64,000 nucleotides of DNA from Parabacteroides sp. 52 (GTDB lineage: Bacteria; Bacteroidota; Bacteroidia; Bacteroidales; Tannerellaceae). The stretch's first letter is position 1. Each line of letters opens with the position of its first letter. The translations under genes and the position numbers were made by a program. The notes beneath the pieces were generated by a model. It searched no databases. It was not told the origin of the DNA and was given only the letters and a program-made list of their open reading frames with translations. The stretch spans positions 1 to 64,000 of the forward strand of contig NZ_QVMG01000008.1 of assembly GCF_010500925.1 (NCBI RefSeq), written 5' to 3'. Shown here one piece after another: positions 8,215 to 17,208 of this stretch.

Positions 8215-8961
8215 ATGAATATGTCAGACAGTATCGTTATTATACCAACTTATAATGAAAAGGAGAATATAGAAAATATTATCCGGGCCGTATTCGGTCT
8301 GGAAAAAAGATTTCATGTTCTTGTTATCGATGATGGTTCTCCGGATGGAACAGCTGATATTGTCAAAGGACTGCAAAAAGAATTCCCGGAACGTCTTTTT
8401 ATTGTAGAAAGACAGGGTAAACAAGGATTGGGTACGGCTTATATCCGTGGTTTCGAATGGGCATTGGAACGCGATTACGCCTATATCTTTGAGATGGATG
8501 CCGACTTTAGCCATAATCCCGATGATCTTCCCCGTTTGTATGCAGCCTGTACGGAAGAAGGGGCGGATGTGGCCGTAGGTTCTCGTTATATAAATGGAGT
8601 AAATGTGGTGAATTGGCCCTTGGGAAGGGTTTTGATGTCCTATTTTGCTTCTGTATATGTACGTATTGTTACCGGCATGAAGGTGAAAGATACCACCGCC
8701 GGATTTGTATGTTATCGCCGGGAGGTGTTGCATACAATCGAATTGGATAAGATTCATTTCAAAGGATATGCATTCCAGGTTGAGATGAAATTTACTGCCT
8801 ATAAATATGGTTTTAAGATTATCGAGGTGCCTATTGTGTTTATTAATCGCGTTTTAGGGGTCTCTAAAATGAACTCTTCTATTTTTGGAGAAGCCCTTTT
8901 TGGGGTTTTGAAATTAAAATGGTGGAGTTTCTTCAGAAATTATTCCCGCAGATTAAATTGA
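8215..8961 (+). CDS. Polyprenol monophosphomannose synthase (GT2 family glycosyltransferase)
   Basis: This 248-aa family-2 glycosyltransferase resembles dolichyl/polyprenyl-phosphate mannose synthases. Motifs are VIIPTYNEKENIENII (nucleotide-sugar binding), VLVIDDGSPDGTADI, FEMDADFSHNPDDL (metal-binding Asp) and the acceptor-loop GSRYINGVNVVNWP. It would transfer a sugar from a nucleotide donor to polyprenyl phosphate at the inner face of the cytoplasmic membrane. It lacks the C-terminal membrane domain some homologues carry. Two in-frame ATGs (8215, 8221) are possible starts. It is monocistronic with its own promoter. Confidence 0.92.
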   Translation: MNMSDSIVIIPTYNEKENIENIIRAVFGLEKRFHVLVIDDGSPDGTADIVKGLQKEFPERLFIVERQGKQGLGTAYIRGFEWALERDYAYIFEMDADFSHNPDDLPRLYAACTEEGADVAVGSRYINGVNVVNWPLGRVLMSYFASVYVRIVTGMKVKDTTAGFVCYRREVLHTIELDKIHFKGYAFQVEMKFTAYKYGFKIIEVPIVFINRVLGVSKMNSSIFGEALFGVLKLKWWSFFRNYSRRLN

Positions 8962-9102
8962 TGTGATCCGATTGTTTTGAGTGGTATGTGTTTGGTAGAC
9001 AGGATGTTTGGGTGTGTCCTGCTCTTTCCGGAACGTGTTTTTCATGCAAAAAAACGGAATTTTTCTTATTTTTATTTTTTTTTCGCCGTTTGAAAATCAA
9101 GG

Positions 9103-9140
9103 TTTGACAACCCTTTTTTATCTCTCTTTGTTTATATTTG
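9103..9140 (+). promoter_or_regulatory. possible promoter of the tyrosine recombinase gene
   Basis: A perfect -7 element TATATTTG (9133-9140) lies 28 nt before ATG 9169. The nearest TTTG (9103-9106) is 26 nt upstream of it, longer than the usual 19-21, so the promoter may be weak or depend on an activator. Confidence 0.4.
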
Positions 9141-9168
9141 TGTTGATAAACAAAAACGGTAAATTAAT

Positions 9169-10521
9169 ATGACATCAATTGAATTTCATTTGCGCACCTC
9201 TTCCCGAGGTCGAAAGCATCTGGGAAGTATCTTTCTGCGGGTAATCCATGACCGGAGAACCGCGAGTATCACATTGCCTTATAAATTGTATCCGGATGAG
9301 TGGGACAGTAAAGAACACCAGGTTCTTTATATGCCTGACAACATCTCTCGTTTTAGAAAATTACAACGGATAGAAACGGACTTGGATGATATCCGGGCGT
9401 TTTTATTGAACTATGCGGAGCGATTGGAACAAGAAGGGCGGGAATTTTATTCCACGGATATTATTGCTGCTTATCGGAGACGGCATGGGGAAAACCTCCT
9501 GGCAGTTTTTGTCGAAAAGCTTTGTACGGAACTTACCCGGGCGAATCAGGAAAGGACGGCCCGTGCGTATCAGACAGCTACCAAGAGCCTGGTTGCTTTT
9601 GCCGGAAAGCGCACCTTGCATTTGAAGGATATAAACGGAATGCTTATTCGTCGTTATGAATATGACCTGAGAAGAAGAGGTAAAACGATGAATACGATTT
9701 CTTTTTATATGCGTAACCTTCGTTCTATTTATAATAAGGCAATCAAAGAAGGTCTTTTGGAACCTATGATCGTTAATCCTTTCGGGGATGTGTTTACAGG
9801 TGTGCAACCGACTCAGAAAAGGGCCTTGACAAAGGAGGAAATGAAACTCTTGGCTCCATTAACTACGCATACCTCCTCCTTTGATCCGACCGAGGAAGAT
9901 TGGTGTGAAGACCCTTCGGTAAGGGAGTTTTACAGACAGAAGAAACGCCTTTCCCGTAAATATATATTGAAGGGAGGGGTAGAAGGTGCTGTTTTAGACG
10001 GTCTTGTCATGGCTCAATCTTTATTTCTTTTTTCATTTCTTTCCCGGGGCATGTCTTTTGTGGATATGGCTTATTTGAAGAAAACGGATATTCACGATGG
10101 GGTTATTCATTATTTCCGGAAGAAGACCCGGCAGATGCTGGAAGTAAAGATCACTCCGATAATGAACCAGATAATAAAGAACTTCGAGCAAGACACCAAA
10201 GATACTCCTTATGTTTTTCCGATTATACGGGAGAAAGGCAAGCCGGCCCGTCTGCAATATGAGAGTGGCTTGCGTTTGCAAAACAAACGGTTGAAACAAT
10301 TGGCAGGCATTTGTGGTATCCGAAAGAAGTTATCCACACACGTAGCCCGGCATACCTGGGCGACTGTGGCCAAAGGGGAGCATTTGCCTTTGTCGGTGAT
10401 TAGTGAAGGCCTGGGACATACATCCGAAAAAACAACAGCTATTTATTTGGCTTCCTTTGACCGGTCGATTATTGACAGAGCCGGTGAGAAAGTGGCCAAA
10501 GCCATTAAATATGTAGGGTAA
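9169..10521 (+). CDS. Tyrosine site-specific recombinase (Bacteroidetes integrase type)
   Basis: This 450-aa protein has the Bacteroidetes integrase layout: an N-terminal arm-type domain (about 1-90), a SAM-like core-binding domain (about 105-200) and a C-terminal catalytic domain. Catalytic residues are Arg293 (LSRGMSF), His391 and Arg394 (HVARHTW), His417 (GLGHTS) and nucleophile Tyr426 (AIYLA). Compared with typical relatives there is an extra segment of about 45 residues (231-278, including DWCEDPSVREFYRQKKRL) between RALTKEE and the first catalytic arginine. No excisionase, mobilisation gene or flanking direct repeat is visible. It may act as a chromosomal invertase or be a remnant of an element. 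The target is unknown. Confidence 0.92.
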   Translation: MTSIEFHLRTSSRGRKHLGSIFLRVIHDRRTASITLPYKLYPDEWDSKEHQVLYMPDNISRFRKLQRIETDLDDIRAFLLNYAERLEQEGREFYSTDIIAAYRRRHGENLLAVFVEKLCTELTRANQERTARAYQTATKSLVAFAGKRTLHLKDINGMLIRRYEYDLRRRGKTMNTISFYMRNLRSIYNKAIKEGLLEPMIVNPFGDVFTGVQPTQKRALTKEEMKLLAPLTTHTSSFDPTEEDWCEDPSVREFYRQKKRLSRKYILKGGVEGAVLDGLVMAQSLFLFSFLSRGMSFVDMAYLKKTDIHDGVIHYFRKKTRQMLEVKITPIMNQIIKNFEQDTKDTPYVFPIIREKGKPARLQYESGLRLQNKRLKQLAGICGIRKKLSTHVARHTWATVAKGEHLPLSVISEGLGHTSEKTTAIYLASFDRSIIDRAGEKVAKAIKYVG

Positions 10522-10588
10522 TCCTTATTTATTCCGATTATTTTATGATGGCTTTGCCATCAAGTACATAAAAGAGTATCGTTCTAAT

Positions 10589-10634
10589 AAAAACCCCTCT
10601 CTTTCGGGCATGCCGAAAGAGAGGGGTTTTTTGT
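10589..10634. terminator. bidirectional terminator between the integrase and S9 peptidase genes
   Basis: A 19-bp near-perfect stem (AAAAACCCCTCTCTTTCGG at 10589-10607 with its complement at 10613-10631) has A and T tracts at its ends. It serves the two convergent genes on either side. Confidence 0.9.
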
Positions 10635-10678
10635 AAAAGGTCTGACTTAATAAGAAGTAAGGCAGACTTTCAGTCTTT

Positions 10679-12772
10679 TTATTTCAGCCATTTATCTAAC
10701 CATTGGAAGAAGACGCGTTGGAAAAGAACACCGTTTTGAGGTTGCAACACCCAATGGTTTTCATCCGGATAAACGAGCATTTCTGCAGGAATGCCACGCA
10801 GTTTGGCCGCATTGAAGGCCGCTAATCCATGGGAGATAGGTACCCTATAGTCTAACTCACCATGTGTCACCAGGATGGGGGTATCCCATTTGTCCACAAA
10901 ACGATGGGGAGAATTGGCAAAGGTACGTTGTGCGATGGCGTTGTTCTTCTCCCAGTATGGGCCTCCCATATCCCAATTGGCAAACCACATTTCTTCTGTC
11001 TCCAGGTATTGTTGTTCGAGGTTGAACAGACCTGCATGAGCGATGAAGGCTTTGAAACGTTTGTTGTGATTGCCGGCTAACCAGTAAACGGAGAAACCTC
11101 CGTAGCTTGCGCCCACTGCTCCCAGTCGTGTTTCGTCGATATAAGGCTCTTTGGCCAATTCGTCGATGGCCGAAAAATAGTCTTTCATATTCTGACCACC
11201 GTAATCTCCACTGATTTGTTCCAGCCATTCCTGACCGAAACCGGGAAGACCGCGGCGGTTGGGGGCTACAATGATGTAGTCGTTCGCTGCCATAATCTGG
11301 AAATTCCAGCGGTAACTCCAATATTGGCTCACCATATTCTGAGGACCACCCTGGCAATAGAGGATAGCCGGATATTTTTTGTTCGGATCGAAGTTCGGCG
11401 GATAAATGACCCAGGTAAGCATCTCTTTGTTATCCGTTGTTTTTATCCAGCGGGGAACGCTTTTACCGATCGTGAGCTGATCCATAATAGGTTTGTTGTC
11501 GAAGCTGATCTCCGTCGCCTTTCCGGTGCCCGTTTGAATGGTAAACACTTCTGTCGGGCTCTCCATCGACTGGCGCAGCGCAATCATTTGATCGGCAGCC
11601 GTGTCAAATCCGATATAGTCGTATTGCCCGTTTGTTATTTGTTTGAGTTGTTTGTTTAGATCCACCTGCCAGATATGTCTCACCCCTTCTTTGGGACAGA
11701 TGAAGTAGAGAGATTGGTTGTCGGGTAACCATTGGGGACTGCCTGCATTATAGTCGAAAGCAGCCGTAAGATCTTGTTTCTCCCCAGTCGACAGGTTGGC
11801 CACAAAAAGACGTTGTTTGTCTGATTCATAGCCGTCGCGTTCCTGGGAGATCCAGGCAATCGATTTCCCGTCAGGAGAGAAAGTCGGTTGTGTATCATAG
11901 CCCATCATACCCTCTGTCAGGTTGAATGTTTCTTTCGTTTCGATATGATAGATGTAAATATCCGAGTTGGTTGACAAGGCATAGGCAACTCCTGTTTTCT
12001 TTCGGCTGGCGTATGCAATAGATTTTCCATCCGGACTCCAGGCGAGGTCTTCTATTCCGTTCGAAGGTTTCATTGGTGCTTCATAAGGTTCTCCTTCCAA
12101 TATGTCCGTAGGGGTACCCATGGAGCCGCTTGCATCCCAGGAAGCAATAAAGGGATGGGGTATATTCTCCACCCATTCGTCCCAATGTTTGTACATCAGA
12201 TCGTTCACCACCCGCCCGGTGGCTTTGGGCAGGTCGGGGTATATTTCGGACGTACGCTGTCCGTATGGGATATCGCTAGTGAACAACACCCTGGATTCGT
12301 CTGGGGATAACATGAATTCGTGGATGTCTTTTTCGTGCCGGCTTACCTGGTGCCGGTTGCTCCCGTCTGCGTTCATGACCCATATCTGCGAACTACCGCT
12401 TTCTCTTGAAAGAAAAGCAATTTGTTCGCCTCCCTGGATCCAAACAGCATTTTGTTCCCCTTGCGGTGTCTGTGTGATTTGTTGTTTTTGGTTGTTTACC
12501 AGGTCGATGACAAACAACTCCCGGTTTCCTTTGTTTTGTGCTATGTCCATAAAGGTAACCCCGTAGAGAACCTTTTTTCCATCCGGCGAAAGGCGGGCAT
12601 CACTAACCCGGGGCATACTATACAATACTTCCGGTGTCATAAGCCCATTGGGTACTTTGATTTCTTTACGTTCAATGAGTGCAGTCTGTTTTTCCGTCTG
12701 TTTGGTTTCCTGTGTGCAAGCACCGACGAGAATAGATGTTGCCATGATGATTGTTCCGATTGGTTTATTCAT
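10679..12772 (-). CDS. S9 family (prolyl oligopeptidase-type) peptidase lipoprotein
   Basis: This 697-aa protein begins with a lipoprotein signal (ILVGAC, Cys19), followed by a WD40/TolB-like beta-propeller with repeated LSPDGK, WSPDGKSI and FSPDGKSI motifs (about 50-410) and a C-terminal alpha/beta-hydrolase domain. The catalytic triad is Ser556 (GASYGG), Asp641 (HGELDYRVP) and His673 (DENHW). It resembles dipeptidyl-peptidase-5 and acylaminoacyl-peptidase enzymes and likely releases short peptides or amino acids from the cell surface or periplasm. It is monocistronic and convergent with the integrase gene. Confidence 0.93.
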   Translation of the reverse strand: MNKPIGTIIMATSILVGACTQETKQTEKQTALIERKEIKVPNGLMTPEVLYSMPRVSDARLSPDGKKVLYGVTFMDIAQNKGNRELFVIDLVNNQKQQITQTPQGEQNAVWIQGGEQIAFLSRESGSSQIWVMNADGSNRHQVSRHEKDIHEFMLSPDESRVLFTSDIPYGQRTSEIYPDLPKATGRVVNDLMYKHWDEWVENIPHPFIASWDASGSMGTPTDILEGEPYEAPMKPSNGIEDLAWSPDGKSIAYASRKKTGVAYALSTNSDIYIYHIETKETFNLTEGMMGYDTQPTFSPDGKSIAWISQERDGYESDKQRLFVANLSTGEKQDLTAAFDYNAGSPQWLPDNQSLYFICPKEGVRHIWQVDLNKQLKQITNGQYDYIGFDTAADQMIALRQSMESPTEVFTIQTGTGKATEISFDNKPIMDQLTIGKSVPRWIKTTDNKEMLTWVIYPPNFDPNKKYPAILYCQGGPQNMVSQYWSYRWNFQIMAANDYIIVAPNRRGLPGFGQEWLEQISGDYGGQNMKDYFSAIDELAKEPYIDETRLGAVGASYGGFSVYWLAGNHNKRFKAFIAHAGLFNLEQQYLETEEMWFANWDMGGPYWEKNNAIAQRTFANSPHRFVDKWDTPILVTHGELDYRVPISHGLAAFNAAKLRGIPAEMLVYPDENHWVLQPQNGVLFQRVFFQWLDKWLK

Positions 12773-12824
12773 GTGCGTTTATAATATATTAAGTTCTGTG
12801 TGCGAAAATAGTAAAATTAATTTA

Positions 12825-12832
12825 TATCTTTG
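12825..12832 (+). promoter_or_regulatory. -7 element before the SPOR lipoprotein gene
   Basis: TATCTTTG matches TAnnTTTG and lies 26 nt before ATG 12859. No clear -33 TTG is found at the normal distance. Confidence 0.35.
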
Positions 12833-12858
12833 CGCATCTAATTTAAGTTCTGAAAGAT

Positions 12859-13344
12859 ATGAATAAGATTTGGTTATTTGGAGCCGCTATCAGTATGGTA
12901 TTCGCATTCGGCTCATGCAAACCTAAGCAAAGCGCGTATAAAGCTGCTTACGAACAAGCGAAAGAAAGAGAAATGAGCGCACCTGTAGAGGTTGTAGTAG
13001 AGGAAGAAGAAGTAAACGTAGTGCCGGTTTCAAAACCGAAAGTATCCAACGAAGCTACCCGCGCGGAAAAGATAAATGTAGCGCAAGGGGAAGATGCTAC
13101 CCGTCTGAAACGCTATAGTGTAGTCATTGGTAGTTTCCAAAACAAGACAAATGCCTATTCTTTGAAAGAGCGTATGCAGAATGATGGTTACAATGCTGTT
13201 TTAGGACAAAACGAACAAGGCATGTTGCGTGTCATTGTTTCCAGCTTTGATAACAAAGCAGATGCTGCTGAAAGCCGCGATAAGATCAAATCAAAATATG
13301 CACCCAACTTCCAGGATGCCTGGTTATTGGAACGTGCTTATTGA
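12859..13344 (+). CDS. SPOR-domain lipoprotein
   Basis: This 161-aa protein has a lipoprotein signal peptide ending at Cys20 (FAFGSC), a low-complexity acidic linker (VEVVVEEEEVNVVPV) and a C-terminal SPOR domain (about 84-160, YSVVIGSFQNKTNAYSLKERM...). SPOR domains bind denuded peptidoglycan glycan strands, so a cell-envelope or division role is likely; the specific function is unknown. It is monocistronic and divergent from the S9 peptidase gene. A second SPOR protein in this window is the HU-domain protein at 33258-34241. Confidence 0.9.
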   Translation: MNKIWLFGAAISMVFAFGSCKPKQSAYKAAYEQAKEREMSAPVEVVVEEEEVNVVPVSKPKVSNEATRAEKINVAQGEDATRLKRYSVVIGSFQNKTNAYSLKERMQNDGYNAVLGQNEQGMLRVIVSSFDNKADAAESRDKIKSKYAPNFQDAWLLERAY

Positions 13345-13364
13345 TTGAGATAAAGTTACAAAAT

Positions 13365-13409
13365 AAAAAAAGAGAGCGAATCCTGTACAGGACTCGCTCT
13401 CTTTTTTTT
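13365..13409. terminator. bidirectional terminator
   Basis: A stem built on AAAAAAAGAGAGCGA and its complement TCGCTCTCTTTTTTT encloses TCCTGTACAGGA. A and T tracts at both ends suit both the SPOR gene (plus) and the malic enzyme gene (minus). Confidence 0.9.
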
Positions 13410-15693
13410 ATTCCCCTTTGTCTATCTGTTCCTGTACGATGGCATCGACGACGGCCACCGTTGTCAGGTTCAGTATATCCCGCGTGGAACTTTCTACATC
13501 GGTAAAGTGGATCGGTTTGTTTAATCCCATCTGGATCGGTCCGATCGTTTCTACAATGCCCATTTCCAATAAGAGTTTGTACGCACTGTTGGCCGAACTC
13601 AGGTTGGGGAATATCAATGTGTTCACATCCTGTCCTTTCAACTTATTGAAAGGATACATCTCATCGCGCAGTTTTTGATCAAGAGCGAAGTTGACTTGCA
13701 TTTCACCATCCACCTTGATTTCCGGATGATTTGCGTGCAGGTAATCGATAGCCTCATGGACTTTCTTCGGACTGCCTTGTTTGTCGGCCCCAAAGTTGGA
13801 GTAAGACAACATCGCCATTACCGGTTCATGGGCAAAGAATTTCACGGCATCGTGTGTCAGACGGGCAACGTCCATCAATACTTCGGACGAAGGATGGCGG
13901 TTGATTAATGTGTCGGCAAGGAAGAATGTTCCTTTTTTGCTGGTTATGATATTCAATGCACCAAAATGTTTGTACGAAGGACGTATGCCGATGATTTGTT
14001 CCGCCATCTTGGTAATGGCGGAATACCGGCTGTATACTCCGGTAATGAAAGCATCGGCTTCTCCGGTGGCAACCATCATCATGCCGAATGCGTTCCTGTC
14101 GACCATCGTTTCGCATGCTTCCGCGTAGGTAACCCCTTCCCGGGCTTTCTTTTCCGAGAGGATACGGGCATAGCGATACCGGCGTTCGTTCTCCCGGTCA
14201 TGCCGTAAATTGACAATCTCTATCCCTTCCAGGCTAAGGTTTTCTTCTGCCGCTATCTTTTGCAAACGTTCTTCATTGCCCAATAAGATAGGATAACAAA
14301 TACCTTCGGCTTTGGCTTCGACGGCAGCCTTTAACATATTCGCATGGTTGGCTTCAGCAAAGACAACCCGTTTCGGATTGGCTTTGGCCATATCTGTGAG
14401 GGAGCGGATCATCTTATTGTCGTATCCCATCATATCCCGTAGATGATTGGCGTAGCCTTCCCAGTCGGTAATTGTCTTTTGAGCCACCCCGGAGGTGATG
14501 GCCGCTTTAGCCACGGCAATGGATACACGCGTCAGGAGTCGGGGATCCAATGGCTTGGGCAGGATGTAATCCCGTCCGAATGTTGTCCGTTTGAGTTTGT
14601 ATGCGGCATTGACGACATCGGGCACAGCCTCCTTGGCCAACTCGGCAATAGCATATACGGCAGCCACTTTCATCTCTTCATTGATAGCCGTGGCATGGGT
14701 GTCTAAAGCTCCACGGAAGATATAAGGAAATCCTAATACATTATTTACCTGGTTCGGATAATCGGAACGTCCGGTTGCAAAAATGATATCTTGGCGTGAG
14801 GCCATCGCGTCGGCATACGAAATCTCCGGGTTGGGATTAGCTAAAGCAAATACGACCGGGTTTTCGTTCATGCTGCGCACCATGTCTTGTGTCAATACAT
14901 CGGCCACGGAAAGTCCCAGGAATACATCGGCACCTTTTACGGCCTCTTCCAATGTCCGGATATTTTGTGTGGTAGCAAATTCTTTTTTCGATTCGTTCAG
15001 GTCCGTGCGGTATGTCGAAAGAACCCCTTTGCTGTCGCACATGAGGATATTTTCTTTGCGCGCGCCCAAACGCACATACAATCTGGTGCAGGATATGGAA
15101 GCAGCGCCTGCGCCATTGACTACGATTTTTACCTCATCGATTTTTTTACCGATGATTTCCAAAGCATTCAACAGGGCGGCTCCCGAGATGATTGCCGTGC
15201 CATGTTGATCGTCATGCATAACCGGGATATTCAACTCTTCCTTCAGGCGTTTTTCTATTTCAAAACATCCGGGCGCTTTGATATCTTCCAGGTTGATGCC
15301 TCCAAAAGTCGGAGAAATGGCTTTGACTGTTTGAATAAACTTTTCCGGATCTTTTTCATCCACTTCGATATCGAACACGTCAATACCTGCAAAGATTTTA
15401 AAAAGCAATCCTTTTCCTTCCATCACCGGTTTGCCGGCGATGGCACCAATGTCGCCCAGACCCAGTACCGCTGTCCCGTTTGAAATAACAGCAACCAGGT
15501 TTCCTTTGGCTGTATATTTATAGGCGTCCAGGGGATTTTTCTCTATTTCCAGGCAGGGCTCGGCTACTCCCGGAGAGTAAGCCAGGGATAAATCTCCCTG
15601 TGTGCTGTAGGGTTTGGTTGGAATAACCTCTATTTTACCAGGCTTTCCTTCGGCATGATACCGCAGGGCCTCTTCTTTTATTGATTTTGCCAT
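13408..15693 (-). CDS. maeB: NADP-dependent malic enzyme with phosphotransacetylase-like C-terminal domain
   Basis: This 761-aa enzyme (start taken at ATG 15693, MAKSIKEEALRYH; the longer frame to 15783 is not family-like) oxidatively decarboxylates malate to pyruvate with NAD(P)H. The malic N-domain contains YSPGVAEPCLEI, and the NAD-binding domain contains VVNGAGAASISCTRL and FALANPNPEI. From about residue 430 to the end lies a phosphate acetyltransferase-like domain, as in the large bacterial MaeB class, where it is regulatory and binds acetyl-CoA rather than being catalytic. It is cytoplasmic and monocistronic. Confidence 0.95.
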   Translation of the reverse strand: MAKSIKEEALRYHAEGKPGKIEVIPTKPYSTQGDLSLAYSPGVAEPCLEIEKNPLDAYKYTAKGNLVAVISNGTAVLGLGDIGAIAGKPVMEGKGLLFKIFAGIDVFDIEVDEKDPEKFIQTVKAISPTFGGINLEDIKAPGCFEIEKRLKEELNIPVMHDDQHGTAIISGAALLNALEIIGKKIDEVKIVVNGAGAASISCTRLYVRLGARKENILMCDSKGVLSTYRTDLNESKKEFATTQNIRTLEEAVKGADVFLGLSVADVLTQDMVRSMNENPVVFALANPNPEISYADAMASRQDIIFATGRSDYPNQVNNVLGFPYIFRGALDTHATAINEEMKVAAVYAIAELAKEAVPDVVNAAYKLKRTTFGRDYILPKPLDPRLLTRVSIAVAKAAITSGVAQKTITDWEGYANHLRDMMGYDNKMIRSLTDMAKANPKRVVFAEANHANMLKAAVEAKAEGICYPILLGNEERLQKIAAEENLSLEGIEIVNLRHDRENERRYRYARILSEKKAREGVTYAEACETMVDRNAFGMMMVATGEADAFITGVYSRYSAITKMAEQIIGIRPSYKHFGALNIITSKKGTFFLADTLINRHPSSEVLMDVARLTHDAVKFFAHEPVMAMLSYSNFGADKQGSPKKVHEAIDYLHANHPEIKVDGEMQVNFALDQKLRDEMYPFNKLKGQDVNTLIFPNLSSANSAYKLLLEMGIVETIGPIQMGLNKPIHFTDVESSTRDILNLTTVAVVDAIVQEQIDKGE

Positions 15694-15903
15694 AGACTGT
15701 TTTTTTTGATTAAACTCATATCTGTTTGTAAACCGAATACAAAAATAACTATTTATTATTTGAATATAGACTTTTGCTTTCAAAATAATAGTTGCGGGCC
15801 GGTAAAAGGCGACTCCTCTTCATGAATATCAGCAGCCGCAATTAGGGCAGACTTCGGCAGGAAGCAGGCCTGGGCGAATGAAGAAAAAGAGGGGGGGGGT
15901 CTG

Positions 15904-15991
15904 TTGCCGATGCGCATCGGCAATATAAACGAAGCGCATCGACAATATTGACGAAGGGCATCGGCAATATTGCTGAAGCGCATCGGCAATA
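15904..15991. repeat. 88-bp array B: four 22-nt palindromic units
   Basis: Units are at 15904-15925, 15926-15947, 15948-15969 and 15970-15991. Unit 1 carries the perfect 20-nt dyad TTGCCGATGCGCATCGGCAA; the others deviate in the left half (GACGAAG, GCTGAAG). Every linker is TA. A run of ten G lies just left, and a CTCCTTGTTTTTGACTT flank lies right. The array sits between the divergent malic enzyme and DUF4831 genes. The rest of 15694-16110 holds the promoter at 16045-16075 and no gene I can support. Confidence 0.9.
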
Positions 15992-16044
15992 GATTTCTCC
16001 TTGTTTTTGACTTTCGTTTAATTCCATCATTTATCCCTTTCACG

Positions 16045-16075
16045 TTGGTTACTAACAAAATATTTTTTAGTTTTG
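16045..16075 (+). promoter_or_regulatory. promoter of the DUF4831-peptide transporter operon
   Basis: TTG (16045-16047) and TAGTTTTG (16068-16075) are separated by 20 nt, a canonical Bacteroidetes spacing, 35 nt before ATG 16111. Confidence 0.6.
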
Positions 16076-16110
16076 TGCTGTCTACATGGACATACAAAGA
16101 GTAAAAGGAT

Positions 16111-17178
16111 ATGAAAAATTATATTATACTGGCATGTTTGTTGCTGGGTTTGCCTTTGATGGCTCAAACCAAGGTGGTAAAGAAAAATGCCGTAAAAGCA
16201 AATAACTACGGAATAACCTATTCACTGCCTAAGACTTCCCTGGTAGTCCATGTGGAAGTGGTAAAGGTAAGTTGTCAGGCCGGCCCTTATTATCAATATG
16301 CCGAAAAGTATCTGGGGATAAAAGATGCGGTAGCGGAAGACAAGGTATATTATGAATTGGGAAAGGTCACTTTGGCCAATGTAGGTATTCCCGATCCGGA
16401 TAACACCTATCTGGTAGAGTTTAAGTCGGGCACCGTAGCCCCTTATGCCTATTTGACGGAAGAGGGTTTGTTGTGTGCAATCAATGCGGAATACAGCCCG
16501 GAAGCCTCTACATGGGATACCCTTAAAAAGAATAAACCGGAACAGAAGACAGGAACGAACGCATCTGTATTCTCCGAAGAATTATTGATGGCAGGATCCA
16601 AAACGCGTCAGGCGGAAGTAGCAGCCAAGCAGATCTATCGCATCCGGGAAAGCCGTATGAACATCCTGACAGGCGAGGCCGACAACCTGCCTCCTGACGG
16701 AGCAGCGATGAAGATTGTCATGGACCAGCTGGAAGAGCAGGAGAAAGCGTTGACACATCTTTTTACAGGAACCCTTACCCGGTCGACCGAACAGTATGAA
16801 GTAAGCCTTGTTCCACATGACAACCTGAATAAAGAAGTCCTTTTCCGTTTCTCCGAACTCTTGGGAGTGGTCGATGTCGACGATTTGGGAGGAGCACCGG
16901 TGTATATGAATCTCAAAACCACCGAGCGTGCCCCCTTATTAGATCCCAAAGAAGAAGAGAAAAAAGAAAAAGCCATGAAAGGCATTATTTATAATGTTCC
17001 CGGCAAAGCATCCGTAGAGATTTTAATGAATCAGAAGACACTGTATAAAGGAGACGTGCAAATTACGCAGTTCGGTACACGGGAAAGTCTTGCACCTGTT
17101 ATGTTTGAAGACAAAAAAATGCCGGTCAAAGTGTATTTCTACCCGGAGACCGGAGCCATAAAGCAAATCATACAATAA
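16111..17178 (+). CDS. DUF4831 family exported protein
   Basis: This 355-aa protein has a signal peptide (MKNYIILACLLLGLPLMAQ) and matches my recollection of DUF4831, a Bacteroidetes-restricted family of unknown function. The mature part starts with NNYGITYSLPKTSLVVHVEVVK and contains a long charged helix-like middle region (SRMNILTGEADNLPPDG, a conserved-looking segment). No catalytic motif is evident. It lies 30 nt upstream of the peptide transporter gene in the same direction, probably one transcript. A periplasmic or outer-membrane location is inferred from the signal peptide. Confidence 0.8.
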   Translation: MKNYIILACLLLGLPLMAQTKVVKKNAVKANNYGITYSLPKTSLVVHVEVVKVSCQAGPYYQYAEKYLGIKDAVAEDKVYYELGKVTLANVGIPDPDNTYLVEFKSGTVAPYAYLTEEGLLCAINAEYSPEASTWDTLKKNKPEQKTGTNASVFSEELLMAGSKTRQAEVAAKQIYRIRESRMNILTGEADNLPPDGAAMKIVMDQLEEQEKALTHLFTGTLTRSTEQYEVSLVPHDNLNKEVLFRFSELLGVVDVDDLGGAPVYMNLKTTERAPLLDPKEEEKKEKAMKGIIYNVPGKASVEILMNQKTLYKGDVQITQFGTRESLAPVMFEDKKMPVKVYFYPETGAIKQIIQ

Positions 17179-17208
17179 ACACAATACTCATTTAACACCT
17201 AAAAGCAC

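Noticed and set aside
8962-9168. Invertible promoter beside the tyrosine recombinase
   Set aside because: No pair of inverted repeats suitable as recombination sites flanks the recombinase promoter region.
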